This document shows, piece by piece, positions 63,601 to 64,000 of a stretch of DNA of 64,000 nucleotides. The DNA comes from Litoditis marina (taxonomy: Eukaryota; Nematoda; Chromadorea; Rhabditida; Rhabditidae), in assembly GCA_964036275.1 (NCBI GenBank), contig OZ038434.1, positions 35,301,279 through 35,365,278 of the forward strand. The letters are read 5' to 3'. Both the position numbers and the translations under genes were made by a program. Position 1 is the first letter of the stretch. Each line of letters begins with the position of its first letter. The notes below the pieces were generated by a model. It was not told the DNA's origin. It searched no databases and saw only the letters and a program-made list of their open reading frames with translations.

Positions 63601-63689
63601 AATGTGCTGAATGGTCCGAGTGGAGCCACTGGGAAGGCTGTTCCATCACTTGCGGAACTGGAAGGGAGAGGAGAATGAGAAAGTGTCAG
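57692..63689 (+). CDS. Secreted PAN/apple + thrombospondin type 1 repeat protein (5' part)
   Basis: Exons 57692-57731, 57984-58141, 58673-58763, 59024-59122, 59662-59756, 59962-60049, 61053-61124, 62124-62215, 62462-62588, 63054-63217 and 63576-63689 join in frame for 380 codons with no stop; the gene continues past the window. Exon 1 starts a signal peptide ([12 protein letters not shown]). Residues ~18-75 form a PAN/apple-like domain ([31 protein letters not shown], then CVIHPMN). An acidic, Ser/Pro-rich linker follows, with a Cys/Pro-rich stretch (exon 8). Three TSP1 repeats follow: [15 protein letters not shown] (~266), [18 protein letters not shown] (~306) and [18 protein letters not shown] (~354), with WxxW and CSxxCG motifs. 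An extracellular matrix or adhesion role is expected for the family. The exon 5 donor (GTTGGT) was chosen over nearby GTTTGT because only it keeps frame. Confidence 0.82.
60753..60915 (+). repeat. ~162-bp dispersed repeat, copy 2 (intronic)
   Basis: Partner of 56057-56218, inside the intron between exons 6 and 7 of the PAN/TSP1 gene. A related ~50-bp pair (GTTCATGGTATAATGGTCATC near 60626 and GTTCACGATATAATGGTCATC near 60951) flanks it. Confidence 0.88.
61270..61480. mobile_element. TTAA-flanked MITE, copy 2 (intronic)
   Basis: Same perfect AGGAGACCGGA ends and TTAA duplication as 56548-56757. Lies in the intron between exons 7 and 8 of the PAN/TSP1 gene. Confidence 0.88.
61674..61831. mobile_element. 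Hairpin MITE, copy 4 (intronic)
   Basis: Left end GAGTACGTATGCTAGAAGAT, centre CCCGCCGGGATGTAAGAGAC, right end TTCTTCTAGCATACGCGTAC. The right arm is slightly shorter than in copy 3. Confidence 0.87.
61914..61939 (+). repeat. (CAAA)n microsatellite
   Basis: About six tandem CAAA units. Confidence 0.9.
61965..62040 (+). pseudogene. Decayed duplicate of exon 8
   Basis: After a CTTTCCAG acceptor the sequence GGTGTGTGTGCCCTGTGCTC...TCACTGGGTCGTTC parallels the start of exon 8 (62124: GGGTGCGCCCTGTGCCCC...TCACTGGATCGCTC), including the upstream pyrimidine tract. It lacks exon 8's cysteine-rich second half and a matching donor, so it reads as a relict tandem copy. Confidence 0.6.
62580..62832 (+). 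repeat. Tandem duplication spanning the exon 9 donor
   Basis: 62580-62674 (from CTTGTTCGGGTTCGT) is repeated with changes at 62738-62832 (from CTAGTTCGGGTTCGT), including TTTGTAG-TTTGAAC and GAGCAAA landmarks. The second copy therefore carries a duplicate of the exon 9 end and donor site within the intron. Confidence 0.75.
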
Positions 63690-63819
63690 GTACGGTAAAC
63701 TGAGAGGGCATCACTTAGTTACGTGAAAAGTGTGCAAGTATTTCCGACCCAACATTTCGAGTTTTGCAGTATTACAGTCATCGAAAAAAAATTCCAGTTT
63801 GGTCAAAAGCCAAGTTCTC

Positions 63820-63848
63820 GAGTTTCGAGTTTCGAGTTCGACTCGAAC
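63820..63848 (+). repeat. Short GAGTTTC tandem repeat
   Basis: CGAGTTTCGAGTTTCGAGTTCGA: three 7-bp units inside the intron after the last visible exon. Confidence 0.8.
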
Positions 63849-64000
63849 AATTTTAAATATAAATTAGGGGCGTTCAGCGTAGTTACAACTCTCTGTTGGC
63901 TGACTATGTTTTTCATTGTGGAATGATGTATTCTGTCCGGATTATACAGTCTTTGTCAGATTCACACTCATCTCTAGAACAGACAGTAAATGTCACATTA

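Overview
The window looks like nuclear DNA of a nematode, probably a rhabditid/clade V species. The genes are split by GT-AG introns, many with the worm-style TTTTCAG acceptor. There is a possible spliced-leader-type acceptor six bases before a start codon, decayed copies of eukaryotic polyubiquitin and ribosomal protein L9, and a secreted PAN/thrombospondin-repeat gene. The sequence is AT-rich, and about 42% of the window is two tandem satellites. No bacterial, viral, rRNA or CRISPR content is visible.

Layout. (1) 1-7,400: a 5,400-bp transposon at 1671-7070 with ~105-bp terminal inverted repeats (TIRs) and a perfect 9-bp target duplication, the hallmarks of a Mutator-like element (MULE). It holds an intact-looking eight-exon minus-strand gene (299 codons) with a SWIM-like zinc finger, beside a captured polyubiquitin fragment and a captured, intron-containing, broken copy of the L9 gene. 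A 220-bp direct repeat lies on either side of it. (2) 7,400-9,560: sparse sequence with a possible decayed coding stretch near 8.4-8.96 kb. (3) 9,564-24,748: 97 complete copies of a 156-bp satellite plus a partial copy; unit length is almost invariant. (4) 24,897-25,129: two exons of an unrecognised gene, stranded between the satellites. (5) 25,149-36,866: 77 complete copies plus a partial copy of an unrelated, GC-richer 151-bp satellite. (6) 36.9-57.6 kb: gene-poor DNA with several families of short non-autonomous transposons, one small gene at 38.7-39.1 kb whose exon structure is uncertain, and one small secreted-peptide gene at 51.0-52.75 kb. (7) 57.69 kb to the end: the first 11 exons of a secreted protein with a signal peptide, PAN/apple domain, low-complexity linker and at least three thrombospondin type 1 repeats, running off the right edge.

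The genes do not form a shared pathway. The most notable object is the MULE with two captured host gene fragments. Next are the rigid 156-bp satellite, a short transposon family with a tRNA-like core that has inserted into a stray satellite monomer, and a candidate cystine-loop neuropeptide precursor. Exon joins were checked by hand for reading phase; no database search was possible.
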